A stretch of 64,000 nucleotides of DNA from Amycolatopsis echigonensis (GCF_014174495.1 NZ_JACJHR010000009.1:110125-174124); one strand, 5' to 3'. Shown: positions 54,251 to 62,574, numbered from the stretch's first letter. Numbers and translations are program-made. The notes: a model not told the origin generated them from the letters alone.

Positions 54251-54368
54251 ATACCGCTGGGCCGCGCTGACGAGCCGGACGGCGCGCTCCTGTTCCTCGC
54301 CACTGACCCCTCCAGCTACGTCCTCGGCCAGACGATCGCCGTCGATGGCGGCTGGAACGATCCACTAG
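54251..54368 (+). pseudogene. C-terminal remnant of a short-chain dehydrogenase
   Basis: Reads LGRADEPDGALLFLATDPSS then YVLGQTIAVDGGWN. This nearly repeats the end of the intact SDR domain encoded at 58216-58320 (GRADELDGALLFLATDASTYVLG...). One extra A just before the old stop (GGAAC instead of GGAC) shifts the frame past TAG. Only the last ~37 codons survive. It is followed directly by the second oxidoreductase fragment on the other strand. Confidence 0.75.
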
Positions 54369-54399
54369 TGAGCTCGGATCGTGCGCGACAAGGTCGTCG

Positions 54400-54690
54400 C
54401 CAAGCCTTCCCACGCACCCATGCTTGGCACATGCGTCATCGGCGGTGTTCCGATCCAGATCGCATCGAGGTCGTCTCGGCTGATCATCGACGAGCGGGCC
54501 ACGACCTCGGGGATGCGGAACTCGCCGGCGACCTGACGGGCTGTCTCTGGCCTCGCGTTGCAGGCCGCCACCAGCTCAACGCAAGGGATCGCCTGCAGGT
54601 TGGGCTTCCTGGCGATGCCGCCCGCGCCGATGATTCCGATGCGGGTGGGTTCTGGGTTCGTCCGGCAACTCGATTTTTGGCAAAGTGACC
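54400..54690 (-). pseudogene. N-terminal fragment of a Gfo/Idh/MocA oxidoreductase (copy 2)
   Basis: Minus strand reads TRIGIIGAGGIARKPNLQAI, then PCVELVAACNARPETARQVA, then GEFRIPEVVARSSMISRDDL and DAIWIGTPPMTHVPS: the NAD-binding fold through the conserved TPP/xTHxP segment. Similarity stops where the EKP motif should follow, so about two thirds of the enzyme are missing. It shares its first ~20 codons and upstream bases with copy 1 at 53120. Confidence 0.8.
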
Positions 54691-54782
54691 CTCGCTGGGT
54701 AACCACGAACCTGGCCAAGCCCGATTTGCAAGTTCAGTTATGAGACATCACTTAGCTGAGTGCGCGGCAAGCGCCCTACCCA

Positions 54783-54830
54783 CGCACGGGAAGCCGAACA
54801 TGGCGCTCGGCGGGTTCGGCTTCCCGTGCG
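54783..54830 (-). terminator. Perfect 17-bp hairpin after the RidA gene
   Basis: A perfect 17-base stem with a 14-base loop begins 7 bases beyond the RidA stop codon on the minus strand. Confidence 0.85.
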
Positions 54831-54836
54831 GGCGCT

Positions 54837-55235
54837 CTATACGGCGGCCGTGAGCTTCACCTCGACCAAGCAGCCGGGGATGCCCAGGGCGCTGACCCCG
54901 ATCGCTGTCCACGCGGGTTGGACCGGCCCGGTGAGGTAGCGAGCCTTGACCTTCAGGAAGACCTCCAGCGTGTCGAAGGAAACGTGGTAGGAGGTCATGT
55001 CGACCACATCGGCGAAACTTCCGTCCGCGGCCGCGAGGACCTGGCGCAGGCGCTCGAAGAGAGACACGAACTGCGCCTCCGGATCGGCGATTGGCCTGCC
55101 CTCGTCGTCCTGTCCGGTATGACCGGCCACGAACACCAGTCGCCGGTTTGCCACCACCACGCCTGGCGAGTAGCCAGCTCCGGCGGTCCGTTCCCGGCCC
55201 GGCGGAATAAGGGCACGAGTCCCACCTTCGGTCAC
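54837..55235 (-). CDS. RidA (YjgF/YER057c/UK114) family protein
   Basis: 132 aa. RidA proteins hydrolyse reactive enamine/imine intermediates from PLP enzymes. The fold is clear (AGAGYSPGVVVANRRLVFVA, GHTGQDDEGRPIAD, VSLFERLRQVLAAA) with a C-terminal GCLVEVKLTAAV. The archetypal Arg of true deaminases (position 105 in TdcF-type) lies in a different segment here, so activity is uncertain. GTG at 55235 behind agaggag. It lies 43 bases downstream of the class III aminotransferase on the same strand, which suits a role in dealing with imines from that enzyme. Confidence 0.85.
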   Translation of the reverse strand: MTEGGTRALIPPGRERTAGAGYSPGVVVANRRLVFVAGHTGQDDEGRPIADPEAQFVSLFERLRQVLAAADGSFADVVDMTSYHVSFDTLEVFLKVKARYLTGPVQPAWTAIGVSALGIPGCLVEVKLTAAV

Positions 55236-55278
55236 GCTTACTCCTCTCGCGGAATGGGCGGGTGAGGGCACGAAGTGC

Positions 55279-56598
55279 TCAGTTCGCCGCGAGTGCGACG
55301 CTGACTGCCTCGTGGACCCTCGCCACCACGGTGTCGATCTCCTCTTCGGTCGCGATGAATGGCGGGGTAATGCTGATGAGGGGACCCACTGTTCCGCGCT
55401 CGGCGCGAATGATGACGTCGCGCAGGAACGCTTCGAGTGCCATCTGCTGGCGCAGGGCGTCGGTGTCCCCGCCGACCTTGAACTCGACGACGCCGATCAT
55501 GCCGGTTCCACGGACCTCGAAGACCTCTGGGCCGTCGAATGCGCGGCGCAGTGATTGCCGCAGATAATCGCCCACGGTGTCCACCCGCTCGATCAGGTTC
55601 TGTTCCTCGAGCACTTCGATGTTCCGCTGCGCGACCGCGCACAAGGTGGGATGACCGCCGTAGGTGCCGGTGATCTCGACCGAGCGCTTTGGTGCGTGAC
55701 CCTGGATCACCTCCCACACCTTCGCCGAGGTGATCGCACCGCTGAGCGGAAGCGCGCCGCTCGTCACGCCCTTTCCGAATGCCGTCAGATCCGGCTCCAC
55801 GCCGGGATAGTGGGACATGCCCCACCAGCGGCCGGTGCGGCCGAAGCCGGTGATCATCTCGTCGGAGATGAGCAGGATGTCGTTGTCGTCGCAGATCTGG
55901 CGGACGCGCCGGTAGTAGGCCGGATGCGGCTGGTAGAAGTTGTGCCCCTGCAACGGTTCGAACAGGAAGGCAGCGACGGTGTCGGCTCCCTCGCGTGCGA
56001 TGCGCTTCTCAAGGGCGTCGCACGCGGCACTCGCCTCCTCCTCGGCCGAACGGGACCCGTCGTGGAAGTCGTACGGTCCGAGGACATGGACGTATCCCTC
56101 GGGAAGGGGATCGAAGGCAGGGAAGAGCCTGCGACCGGAGGCCGAGGGCAGCCCGTCGTGGTCGCGACCGGTGGCTGCGAGTGTCGCGAACGAGTTGCCG
56201 TGATAGCCGAGGTTGAGCGAGATGAATTTCGACTTCGTGCTCCGGCCGAGCGCATGCCAGTAGTAGCGCGCCATTTTCATCGTCGCTTCGACGGCCTCGG
56301 CTCCGGTCAGCGTGTAGAAGATTGTCGCCATGCCGGGAAGCGGATTGCGCAGAATCGCTTTCGTGACATTGACTAACGGTTCGTTCGTGAATCCGGGGAC
56401 GGTCAGAACGTGATCGAGACTCTGCATCTGCTCGTGCGCGGCGCGAATCAGCTCCGGGTGACAATGTCCCAGGTTGACGTTGTGGTGCGTGGCGATCGCG
56501 TCGAGCAGCCGACGGCCGTCGTGGGTTTCGAGGACCATGCCCGATCCCCGGGTCAGAATCAGGGCCTGGCGCACGGCCTCCACTGTCGAATACCGCAT
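55279..56598 (-). CDS. Class III aminotransferase (PLP), leader frameshifted
   Basis: 439 aa omega-amino-acid/adenosylmethionine-type transaminase fold. PLP features: LTGAEAVEATMKMARYYW (substrate/PLP loop), ISDEMITGFGRTG with the ring-stacking Asp, and Lys in LTAFGKGVTSG. The stated ATG opens the present frame, but upstream 28 codons from a better start (ATG 56680, ggagagga before it) fit the same protein in another frame; six Gs at 56637-56642 instead of five cause the shift. The product from 56598 would lack the usual N-terminal arm. Substrate unknown. It may form an operon with RidA. Confidence 0.85.
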   Translation of the reverse strand: MRYSTVEAVRQALILTRGSGMVLETHDGRRLLDAIATHHNVNLGHCHPELIRAAHEQMQSLDHVLTVPGFTNEPLVNVTKAILRNPLPGMATIFYTLTGAEAVEATMKMARYYWHALGRSTKSKFISLNLGYHGNSFATLAATGRDHDGLPSASGRRLFPAFDPLPEGYVHVLGPYDFHDGSRSAEEEASAACDALEKRIAREGADTVAAFLFEPLQGHNFYQPHPAYYRRVRQICDDNDILLISDEMITGFGRTGRWWGMSHYPGVEPDLTAFGKGVTSGALPLSGAITSAKVWEVIQGHAPKRSVEITGTYGGHPTLCAVAQRNIEVLEEQNLIERVDTVGDYLRQSLRRAFDGPEVFEVRGTGMIGVVEFKVGGDTDALRQQMALEAFLRDVIIRAERGTVGPLISITPPFIATEEEIDTVVARVHEAVSVALAAN

Positions 56599-56680
56599 GT
56601 GGAAGACGTGGTCGGCTCCATACGCGAGCAGATCGTCCCCCCGTCAGCTTGCCGGGCACTACCGTGGTATCGGTCGTCAT

Positions 56681-56987
56681 GTCGGTCGATTCCTCTCCGC
56701 TGGGCGGCGCTGCCACGGAAAAACCGAACGGCCCTCGGAAAACCGAACGGTCGCTCTGGATGGTGTCAGCTTGGGGCACCTGAGTCAAGCGGAGCGTGTT
56801 GCCCGGTCTACTCGGAGGAATGTCCATTGTGGATGGTTATCGATTTTTACGCCCTCAAGCGACTTTCGGCCGAGAACGCCCCGGTGGCCCTTCCGGTGTG
56901 AGTGCGGGCGCGTTAAGCTGACCTGTCGCGCGCCATGGTTGAGTCGACTGTAGTGATCGACTGAAGGTGCTGGATAGGGGAGCTTTC
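56681..56987. other. 307-base gap with a short dyad
   Basis: No gene recognised. A 6-bp dyad, AGTCGA...TCGACT, spans 56942-56962, and gggga lies 7 bases before the start of the cysteine-hydrolase pseudogene. Confidence 0.4.
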
Positions 56988-57400
56988 GTGACCGACCCCG
57001 CGACCCGGGGAGACCCACATCGGACCAGAGGACGGCATTCCTGTTGCTGGGCCTGATGCCGATCGTCACCCCGGCGTTCGCCGGGGACGACGCGCTGCTG
57101 AGCCGTCTCGCCCGCGCCGCCGAGGCGGCGCGCTCGGCCGGCATCGACGTGGTCCACGTCCGGGTAACGTTCCGGGACGGCTATCCGGACGTGGCCCCCG
57201 GGAACATATTTTTCTCCCGCCTCACCGCTGATCTCGACCTCACCGAGTCCAACCCCGGCACCGGGATACACCCGGCGATGGCGATCGAGCGCGCCGACAT
57301 CCTGGTCACCAAGCGCCGGGTGAATGCTTTCGCGGGCAGCGATCTGGCACTCGTCCTGCGCTCGGGTGGGATCGACACCCTGGTGCTGCGTGCGCGGGCG
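56988..57400 (+). pseudogene. Cysteine hydrolase (isochorismatase-like) pseudogene
   Basis: A GTG with a ribosome site begins MTDPATRGDPHRT..., then an extra ~8-base segment near 57030 shifts the frame; after it the sequence continues GLMPIVTPAFAGDDALLSRL, ARAAEAARSAGIDVVHVRVT, SNPGTGIHPAMA and VTKRRVNAFAGSDL, matching the isochorismatase-like fold up to SGGIDTLVLR. There the catalytic-Cys part (normally ...TGIATSGVVL-C) is lost. The family Lys (VTKRR) remains but no active enzyme can result. Confidence 0.75.
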
Positions 57401-57479
57401 CGTTCGCGGGATCGACCGGGCAGCCGGGCAGCTTCGAGGGACCGGCCATCAAGCCCGCGTCCGCGCGCGTCGATGTTGC

Positions 57480-57985
57480 CGAGCGCCATCGACGGAGGTC
57501 AGGACCTGGTACAGCCCGCCCGTGGCGTGCGAGCCGCCACCGGTATTGATGACCGACCCTATGACGTAGTAGGCCTCATCGGAGGCCAGGAACGCTCGAC
57601 CGCCGCCGCCGTCCGGTGTGCCTTCCTGCGGCGAGGGGATCGCAACAGCTTCGCCTTCTGCGGCTGCTCTGGCACCAGCCCGTCGGTTACCGTCTCGGTC
57701 AGGGCCAGCCCGGGGCGATCGAGTTGCAGAGCACTCGGCGTTTGCCGTACTGCACCGCGATGCACGTCGTCGGCGCCTCGACACCGCCCTTGACTGTCGC
57801 GCAGGTCGAGGGGACATGCGGGTCGCCCTGACGTGTGCCCTCCCACGAGGTGTTGACGATCGCGCCGACACCGGCCTCGCGGATGATCGGGATCGCGGGC
57901 GTGGAAGACGTCGGGCGCGATCTTGGCCGTGTTTGTCATGCCGCACGCAAGACGAAGGAGTGGCGCGGTAGCTTCGCAGGGCGGG
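57480..57985 (-). pseudogene. Short-chain dehydrogenase pseudogene with several frameshifts
   Basis: Reading the minus strand across frames gives PIIREAGVGAIVNTSWEGTR, QGDPHVPSTCATVKGGVEAP, VQYGKRRVLCNSIAPG, then (next frame) LALTETVTDGLVPE, then (next) AFLASDEAYYVIGSVINTGG. This is the second half of an SDR: catalytic Ser region, lost or altered Tyr (CATVKGG instead of YxxxK), and the C-terminal GSVIN/DGG end. At least two frameshifts. The N-terminal half is not identifiable. Intergenic sequence to 58215 holds nothing else. Confidence 0.7.
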
Positions 57986-58215
57986 CGGCGACGATCCAGC
58001 GGTCGGTGTCCGAGTTCGGTCGTCTCGAGCAAGCGAGCCGCACGCCCTGGAAGTGGACCGCCATCGTTTCGTCCCTAACTCACCACCCGAGTCCTGTTCG
58101 GTGTCTGCGCGCCCCGCCGACAACGATCTGTCGGCCGATAGGGCGCAGAGCGCCGTCTAGAGGGAGTCTCGTTTCGCGATAGCGCTTACGCATTCTGACC
58201 TCAGAAGGCCTAGGT

Positions 58216-59784
58216 CTAATGGATCGTCCAGCCGCCATCGACGGCGATGGTCTGGCCCAGGACGTAGGTTGAGGCGTCCGTGGCAAGGAAGAGCAGGGCG
58301 CCGTCGAGCTCGTCGGCGCGGCCGGCGCGACCGAGCGGCGTATTGCGCTCGATGAACACCTGGCCTTTCGGATCGTCGAACATGCCGTCTGTCATCTCGG
58401 ATCGGAACCATCCCGGCGCAAGCGCGTTCACCCGGACACCGCTTCGGCCCCACTGCGCGGCCAGCTCCCGGGTCAGGTTGATCACCGCTCCCTTGGATGC
58501 GCAGTAGCCGGCTTGTTTGATCGGGGTGGACGCGACGAGCCCGAGCGCGGATGCGATGTTGACGATTGAGCCGCTGCCGCGATCCATCATGATCCGTGCC
58601 GCCCGCTGGCTCATCGCGAACAGGCTGACCAGGTTGAGATCGACCACGCCGCGGAACTGCTCGACCGATTCGTCCTCGGCTCTGCCGACATCCCCGATGC
58701 CGGCATTGTTCACCAGCACATCGAGCCCGCCCGCCGAAACCGCGGCGTCGATCAGTCGGTCGCATTCGGACTCGACGGTGATATCGCACGGCACCGGGAT
58801 CACTCGCTCGCCGAGTTCGTCGGCCAGTTCGGTGAGCCGGTCCCGCCGCCGGGCCCCGACGATCACTGTGGCTCCGGCTGCGTGCAGGACCCGCGCGAAA
58901 TGGCGGCCGAGCCCGCCGGACGCCCCCGTCACCACGGCGACCCGGCCGGTGAGGTCGAACAACCTCTCGGCCTTCGTCTGCTGCTTGCTCCGGCCCGCCG
59001 GCTCTGCTCGCCCAGTCCGGGTCTGCCCCGGCCGCGGCCACGAGCGAATCGCTGCGGCAAGTTCCGCCACCCCGTCCCCGTTGAGTGCGGCTGTCCGGAT
59101 GACCGGTCGTGGCTCGGTGTCCCCAGGGCGCTGGGCGATCTCGCTGAAATGGTTCGCCACCCGGTCGGCGCCGGGCAGGTCGGCCTTGGTCACCGCCAGG
59201 ATGTCGGCGACCTCCTGGATTCCGCTCTTCATTGCCTGGATGTCGTCGCCAAGGCCTGGTGGGGAGGCGAGCACGCAGCAGTCCACCACAGCGGTGACGT
59301 CCACATCAGACTGTCCGGTGCCGACGGTCTCCAGCAGAACTGTGTCGTATCCACCTGCTCCGACCGCATGAATCACGGTTGGGACCGCAGCTGCGATCCC
59401 GCCTGGATGGCCTCGGTTGGCGAGGGAGCGCACATACGAGTTGGCCGGCTCGAAGCCCCGGCTGAGTCGGATACGGTCGCCGAGGACGGCACCTCCGGTC
59501 ACCGGGCTCGATGGGTCGACCAGCAGCACGGCGACCCGGTGGCCTGCTTCGGTGAGTGCCGCGGTGAGAGCTCGGACCAGGCTGGACTTACCCGCTCCGG
59601 GCGGACCGGTGATCCCGACGACGAGGGCAGGCTCGGGGACGTTCGGAAGCTCGGCCTTGAGTTCCTCGCCAAGAGCGGAGCTGTTTTCAATCGCGCTGAT
59701 GATTTTGCCGAGAGCCCGGCGGTCTCCGGTCCGGGCCGCGGTGATCAGACCAGCGGCCGTCACCTTCGGATCAGTTCGCGTCAT
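58216..59784 (-). CDS. MeaB-type GTPase chaperone fused to a short-chain dehydrogenase
   Basis: 522 aa, one unbroken frame. Residues 1-~250 are a G3E/MeaB-type GTPase that protects and reloads cobalamin mutases: Walker A TGPPGAGKS 59-67, DPSSPVTGGAVLGDR 90-104, ETVGTGQSD 152-160, TKAD 199-202. Residues ~251-275 are a polar linker. Residues ~276-522 are a classical SDR: TGASGGLG 286-293, NNAG 359-362, catalytic S412, Y427 and K431. The usual MeaB C-terminal dimerisation part seems shortened. The start overlaps the mutase small-subunit stop by 14 bases. The SDR may oxidise the mutase product. Confidence 0.9.
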   Translation of the reverse strand: MTRTDPKVTAAGLITAARTGDRRALGKIISAIENSSALGEELKAELPNVPEPALVVGITGPPGAGKSSLVRALTAALTEAGHRVAVLLVDPSSPVTGGAVLGDRIRLSRGFEPANSYVRSLANRGHPGGIAAAVPTVIHAVGAGGYDTVLLETVGTGQSDVDVTAVVDCCVLASPPGLGDDIQAMKSGIQEVADILAVTKADLPGADRVANHFSEIAQRPGDTEPRPVIRTAALNGDGVAELAAAIRSWPRPGQTRTGRAEPAGRSKQQTKAERLFDLTGRVAVVTGASGGLGRHFARVLHAAGATVIVGARRRDRLTELADELGERVIPVPCDITVESECDRLIDAAVSAGGLDVLVNNAGIGDVGRAEDESVEQFRGVVDLNLVSLFAMSQRAARIMMDRGSGSIVNIASALGLVASTPIKQAGYCASKGAVINLTRELAAQWGRSGVRVNALAPGWFRSEMTDGMFDDPKGQVFIERNTPLGRAGRADELDGALLFLATDASTYVLGQTIAVDGGWTIH

Positions 59785-60199
59785 CGCGTGTGCCCTTGGT
59801 CCGGTCGCGACCCAGCTTCTCGAACGTCTCGGCCATGGCGCTCAGCTTCTCGCCGCCGCGGAAGATCGCCGCGACTCCTGCTGCTTCCAGGGCGGGAACG
59901 TCGAACGGGCGGATGGTGCCGCCGACCACGATCGGAACGTCAGTCGCGCCTCGTGCCCGCAGTTGTTCGATCACGCTCGCGGTGACGTCCACCTGTCCGC
60001 CGGACATGAAGCTCAATCCGATCACGTCGACGTCCTCGTCCACGGCTGCGGCCACGACATCGTCGGGCGTTTCGTAGTCGATAAGGACGACCTCCATGGA
60101 CGCGTCTCGAAGCGCCGTCGCGACTGTCTTGATAGCGCGATCATGACTGTCGATAAAGCTCTTTGAGAGCAGAACCCGCACCGGACCAGATTTCATCAT
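59771..60199 (-). CDS. Cobalamin-binding small subunit of an acyl-CoA mutase
   Basis: 142 aa B12-binding domain. The motif that supplies the cobalt-binding His, usually DGHDRG, is here DSHDRA with H19; the final Gly is Ala. The later B12-binding segments are IGLSFMSGGQ (usual LSGxH/S) and VVGGTIRPFDVPAL. The length matches small subunits of isobutyryl-CoA- and 2-hydroxyisobutyryl-CoA-type mutases. Adjacent ATGs at 60199 and 60196. It starts 10 bases after the large subunit and overlaps the MeaB-SDR start. Confidence 0.9.
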   Translation of the reverse strand: MMKSGPVRVLLSKSFIDSHDRAIKTVATALRDASMEVVLIDYETPDDVVAAAVDEDVDVIGLSFMSGGQVDVTASVIEQLRARGATDVPIVVGGTIRPFDVPALEAAGVAAIFRGGEKLSAMAETFEKLGRDRTKGTRDDAN

Positions 60200-60209
60200 C
60201 GTTCCGTTC

Positions 60210-61898
60210 TCACTTGTTGCGGCCGAAGACCTCAAACAGCACCGCCTGCATTTCGCCAAGGGTCGCGTCCGCTTCGGCTGCAGCGACGAGGGCTGCGGTA
60301 CAGGACCCGATCGCCCGGCCTGCGCGGACTTCATTCGCTGCAGTACGCAAAGCCTCGAGAGCCGCTGCAGTGGCCGCGCCGTCGCGTTCGCGACGATGCC
60401 GCTCGAGGTCGGCCAGAGCCAGGTCAGCGGCGTCGGGGTTGGGCTGAAAGACTTTGGTCCCGTCGGGCTCATCGGTGACGTGACGGTTGACGCCGACGAT
60501 GACCCGCTCGCCGGACTCGACCTCCTGGCGCCAGCGATAGGCCGATGCGACGACCTGATCCTGCACCCAGCCGCTCTCGATGCACGCGACGAGACCGCCC
60601 ATCGCGTCGATCTCTTCGATGATCGCGGTCGCCGCGGCCTCGATGTCCGAAGTGAGCGACTCGACGTAGTACGAGCCACCGAGCGGATCGGAGACCTTCG
60701 CGACACCGGTCTCGGAGGCGATGATCTGGCTCGTCCGAAGGGAGAGGGTGACTGCTTCCTCCGTCGGCAGTCCGAGGGCTTCGTCGTAGGCATTGATCGT
60801 CATGCCGTTGACGCCCGCGATCACTGCGGAGAGTGCGCCGTAGGCGTTACGCACCAGGTTGTTCAGGGGTTGCTGCACGGTCAAGAGCGAGCCCGCCGTC
60901 TGCGCGTGAATGCGTGCTGTCAGCGACGAAGTCTTTGTGCAGCCGAACCGCTTCGCGTTGATCGTCGCGTACATTCGGCGAAGCGCCCGCGTCTTGGCGA
61001 TGTCCTCGAAGAAGTCCTCGCCGTAGCGCACATGGAACCCGTACCTGCCGACCACTGTCTCCGGGTCGATTCCCAGCGCCACGCACTCCTCGTTCAGTGC
61101 GATGATCGTGGCCAGACTGAAGGCAAGCGCTTGGGTGTGGTTCGCGCCGGCTTCGCAGATGTTGTGCTCGCTCACCGTCAGTGTGTTGAACTTCCGCGCA
61201 TGCTGTGCGCAGTACACCGCCAGGTCCACGCAGAGCCGGTAGCTGCCTGCCGGCGAGAAGTTGACACCGCCGCAGTGCCCGAAGAAATCCCAGATGTAGT
61301 TCGTGATGTTGCCGCCCAGCTGATCTCCGCTGAATCCCATCCGGGCGCCTGCGGCAAGGTAGAGCGCCAGCATGGGCGGGGAGCCCGCGTTGCACACCAT
61401 CGACACGTGGGTGGTCGAAAGGTCTTTGCCCGCGAACAGGACCTCGAAGTCCGACACCTTGCAGATCGACACGCCGGCCTCGCCGATCGCGCCGCGCACG
61501 CCGGGCGTGTCCGGGTCATAGCCCATCGAGGTGGGCATATCGAAGATGATATTGTACGCCTCGCCGCCGAAGTAGCCTTTGGCGCCGTCCGCCGCTTTGA
61601 CGAGATCCATCCGCTCTCGTAGCTGGCTAGGCACGCCGTAACCGATGATCTGCAGGTCCATCCACGGTTGGTGCTGATAATGCACCGGGTAAATGCCGCG
61701 GGTGAAAGGGTATTCGCCGGGTTCGCCGCCGCCGTCCGGAACAGCCTTGTCGAGGTCGAGCGCGTCGTAGACGGGGCGCACCCGAACCCCGGACCGATTC
61801 ACGGTACTGAAGTCCTTGCCCCCGTAGCGGCGCTCGACGTGCTCGCTCCACTTGCGCCGGGCATCTCCGGTCGAGTCGGCCGCCCGCTCGTCCAACAT
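60210..61898 (-). CDS. Adenosylcobalamin-dependent acyl-CoA mutase large subunit
   Basis: 562 aa TIM-barrel substrate domain with no B12 domain of its own. Recognisable mutase segments: YPFTRGIYPVHYQHQPWMDL, IIFDMPTSMGYDPDTPGV, FNTLTVSEHNICEAGANHTQ (with the catalytic-site His), NLVRNAYGALSAVIAGVNGM, and DPLGGSYYVESLT. The length and split subunits fit the Icm/Hcm group rather than methylmalonyl-CoA mutase. Several active-site stretches differ from well-known members, so the substrate is open. ATG behind gggaga, downstream of a promoter-like sequence and the TetR gene. Confidence 0.92.
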   Translation of the reverse strand: MLDERAADSTGDARRKWSEHVERRYGGKDFSTVNRSGVRVRPVYDALDLDKAVPDGGGEPGEYPFTRGIYPVHYQHQPWMDLQIIGYGVPSQLRERMDLVKAADGAKGYFGGEAYNIIFDMPTSMGYDPDTPGVRGAIGEAGVSICKVSDFEVLFAGKDLSTTHVSMVCNAGSPPMLALYLAAGARMGFSGDQLGGNITNYIWDFFGHCGGVNFSPAGSYRLCVDLAVYCAQHARKFNTLTVSEHNICEAGANHTQALAFSLATIIALNEECVALGIDPETVVGRYGFHVRYGEDFFEDIAKTRALRRMYATINAKRFGCTKTSSLTARIHAQTAGSLLTVQQPLNNLVRNAYGALSAVIAGVNGMTINAYDEALGLPTEEAVTLSLRTSQIIASETGVAKVSDPLGGSYYVESLTSDIEAAATAIIEEIDAMGGLVACIESGWVQDQVVASAYRWRQEVESGERVIVGVNRHVTDEPDGTKVFQPNPDAADLALADLERHRRERDGAATAAALEALRTAANEVRAGRAIGSCTAALVAAAEADATLGEMQAVLFEVFGRNK

Positions 61899-61928
61899 GG
61901 TGTCTCCCGCCGTCGAAGTCTCGTAGAA

Positions 61929-61956
61929 GTTAGAATGACCACTCGGAAAATGTCAA
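61929..61956 (-). promoter_or_regulatory. Candidate sigma-70-type promoter of the mutase operon
   Basis: On the minus strand TTGACA (61956-61951) and TCTAAC (61934-61929) are 16 bases apart, 31 bases before the ATG. The -35 is perfect and the -10 matches four of six positions. Confidence 0.55.
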
Positions 61957-61986
61957 CACGGTCGGCATGGCGGACTCGGGTGCCGG

Positions 61987-62562
61987 TCAATGGGCGCGAA
62001 GCCCGGAAAGGACGACCGCGCAACCCTTCTGAACGATGTCTTCGCTCGGGTGTACATCCATGTAGCTGCTCGTGGGCGACGGCAGCCGGGAGAGGAGCAG
62101 GATGTCCTGCCAGGTCACGTCACCGCGCAGCTGGTTCTGTGCTTGTGCACGCCGCACGCAACGGGCGAATGCCGACAGCAGCTTCTGGCGCGCAGCCTGC
62201 ACCGCGGGGCCTCCGCGGCCCCTCAGTGACTCCGACAGCCCCGAGTTTCGCGCGTTTTCCTCCGCCAGGGCGGTGAATAGCTGCGCGAACGCCTCCCACG
62301 CGTCGGAGTCCTTGGCTGCCGCCGCGGTCATCGCGTTGAGCTGGTCGAGTACGTCGAGAAGAACTGCCTCGAGCAGGTGGGCGCGCTCGGGGAATCGTCG
62401 ATAGACCGTGGCCGCGCTCACTCCCGCATGTGCTGCCACTTCGTGGTAGCCGACGTCGAGCCCGTGTGCGGCGACCATCTCGCGGGCGGCCCGGATGACC
62501 TTTTCGGTATTGCGAACTGCGTCGCGGCGTGGAGCGCGACCCGTCTCGTCTTGATCAACCAT
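61987..62562 (-). CDS. TetR-family transcriptional regulator of the mutase locus
   Basis: 191 aa. HTH: VIRAAREMVAAHGLDVGYHE and VAAHAGVSAATVYRRFPERA. The C-terminal domain resembles TetR_C proteins of the SACE_7040-like class. It lies upstream of the mutase genes on the same strand and divergent from the NTF2-like/monooxygenase genes, with a large dyad between the divergent starts. Likely represses the divergent genes and itself; whether it controls the mutase promoter is not clear since no copy of the dyad lies there. Confidence 0.88.
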   Translation of the reverse strand: MVDQDETGRAPRRDAVRNTEKVIRAAREMVAAHGLDVGYHEVAAHAGVSAATVYRRFPERAHLLEAVLLDVLDQLNAMTAAAAKDSDAWEAFAQLFTALAEENARNSGLSESLRGRGGPAVQAARQKLLSAFARCVRRAQAQNQLRGDVTWQDILLLSRLPSPTSSYMDVHPSEDIVQKGCAVVLSGLRAH

Positions 62563-62574
62563 GGCTTCAGGCTA

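Noticed and set aside
57835..58182. A 115-codon plus-strand gene near 58 kb
   Set aside because: No family signal; opposite the SDR pseudogene and the gap after it.
52400..58200. Insertion sequence or transposon in the decayed region
   Set aside because: No transposase similarity or terminal inverted repeats were seen; the duplications are of ordinary genes.
61899..61986. Cobalamin riboswitch in front of the mutase operon
   Set aside because: The gap of 88 bases is too short and has only a promoter-like sequence.
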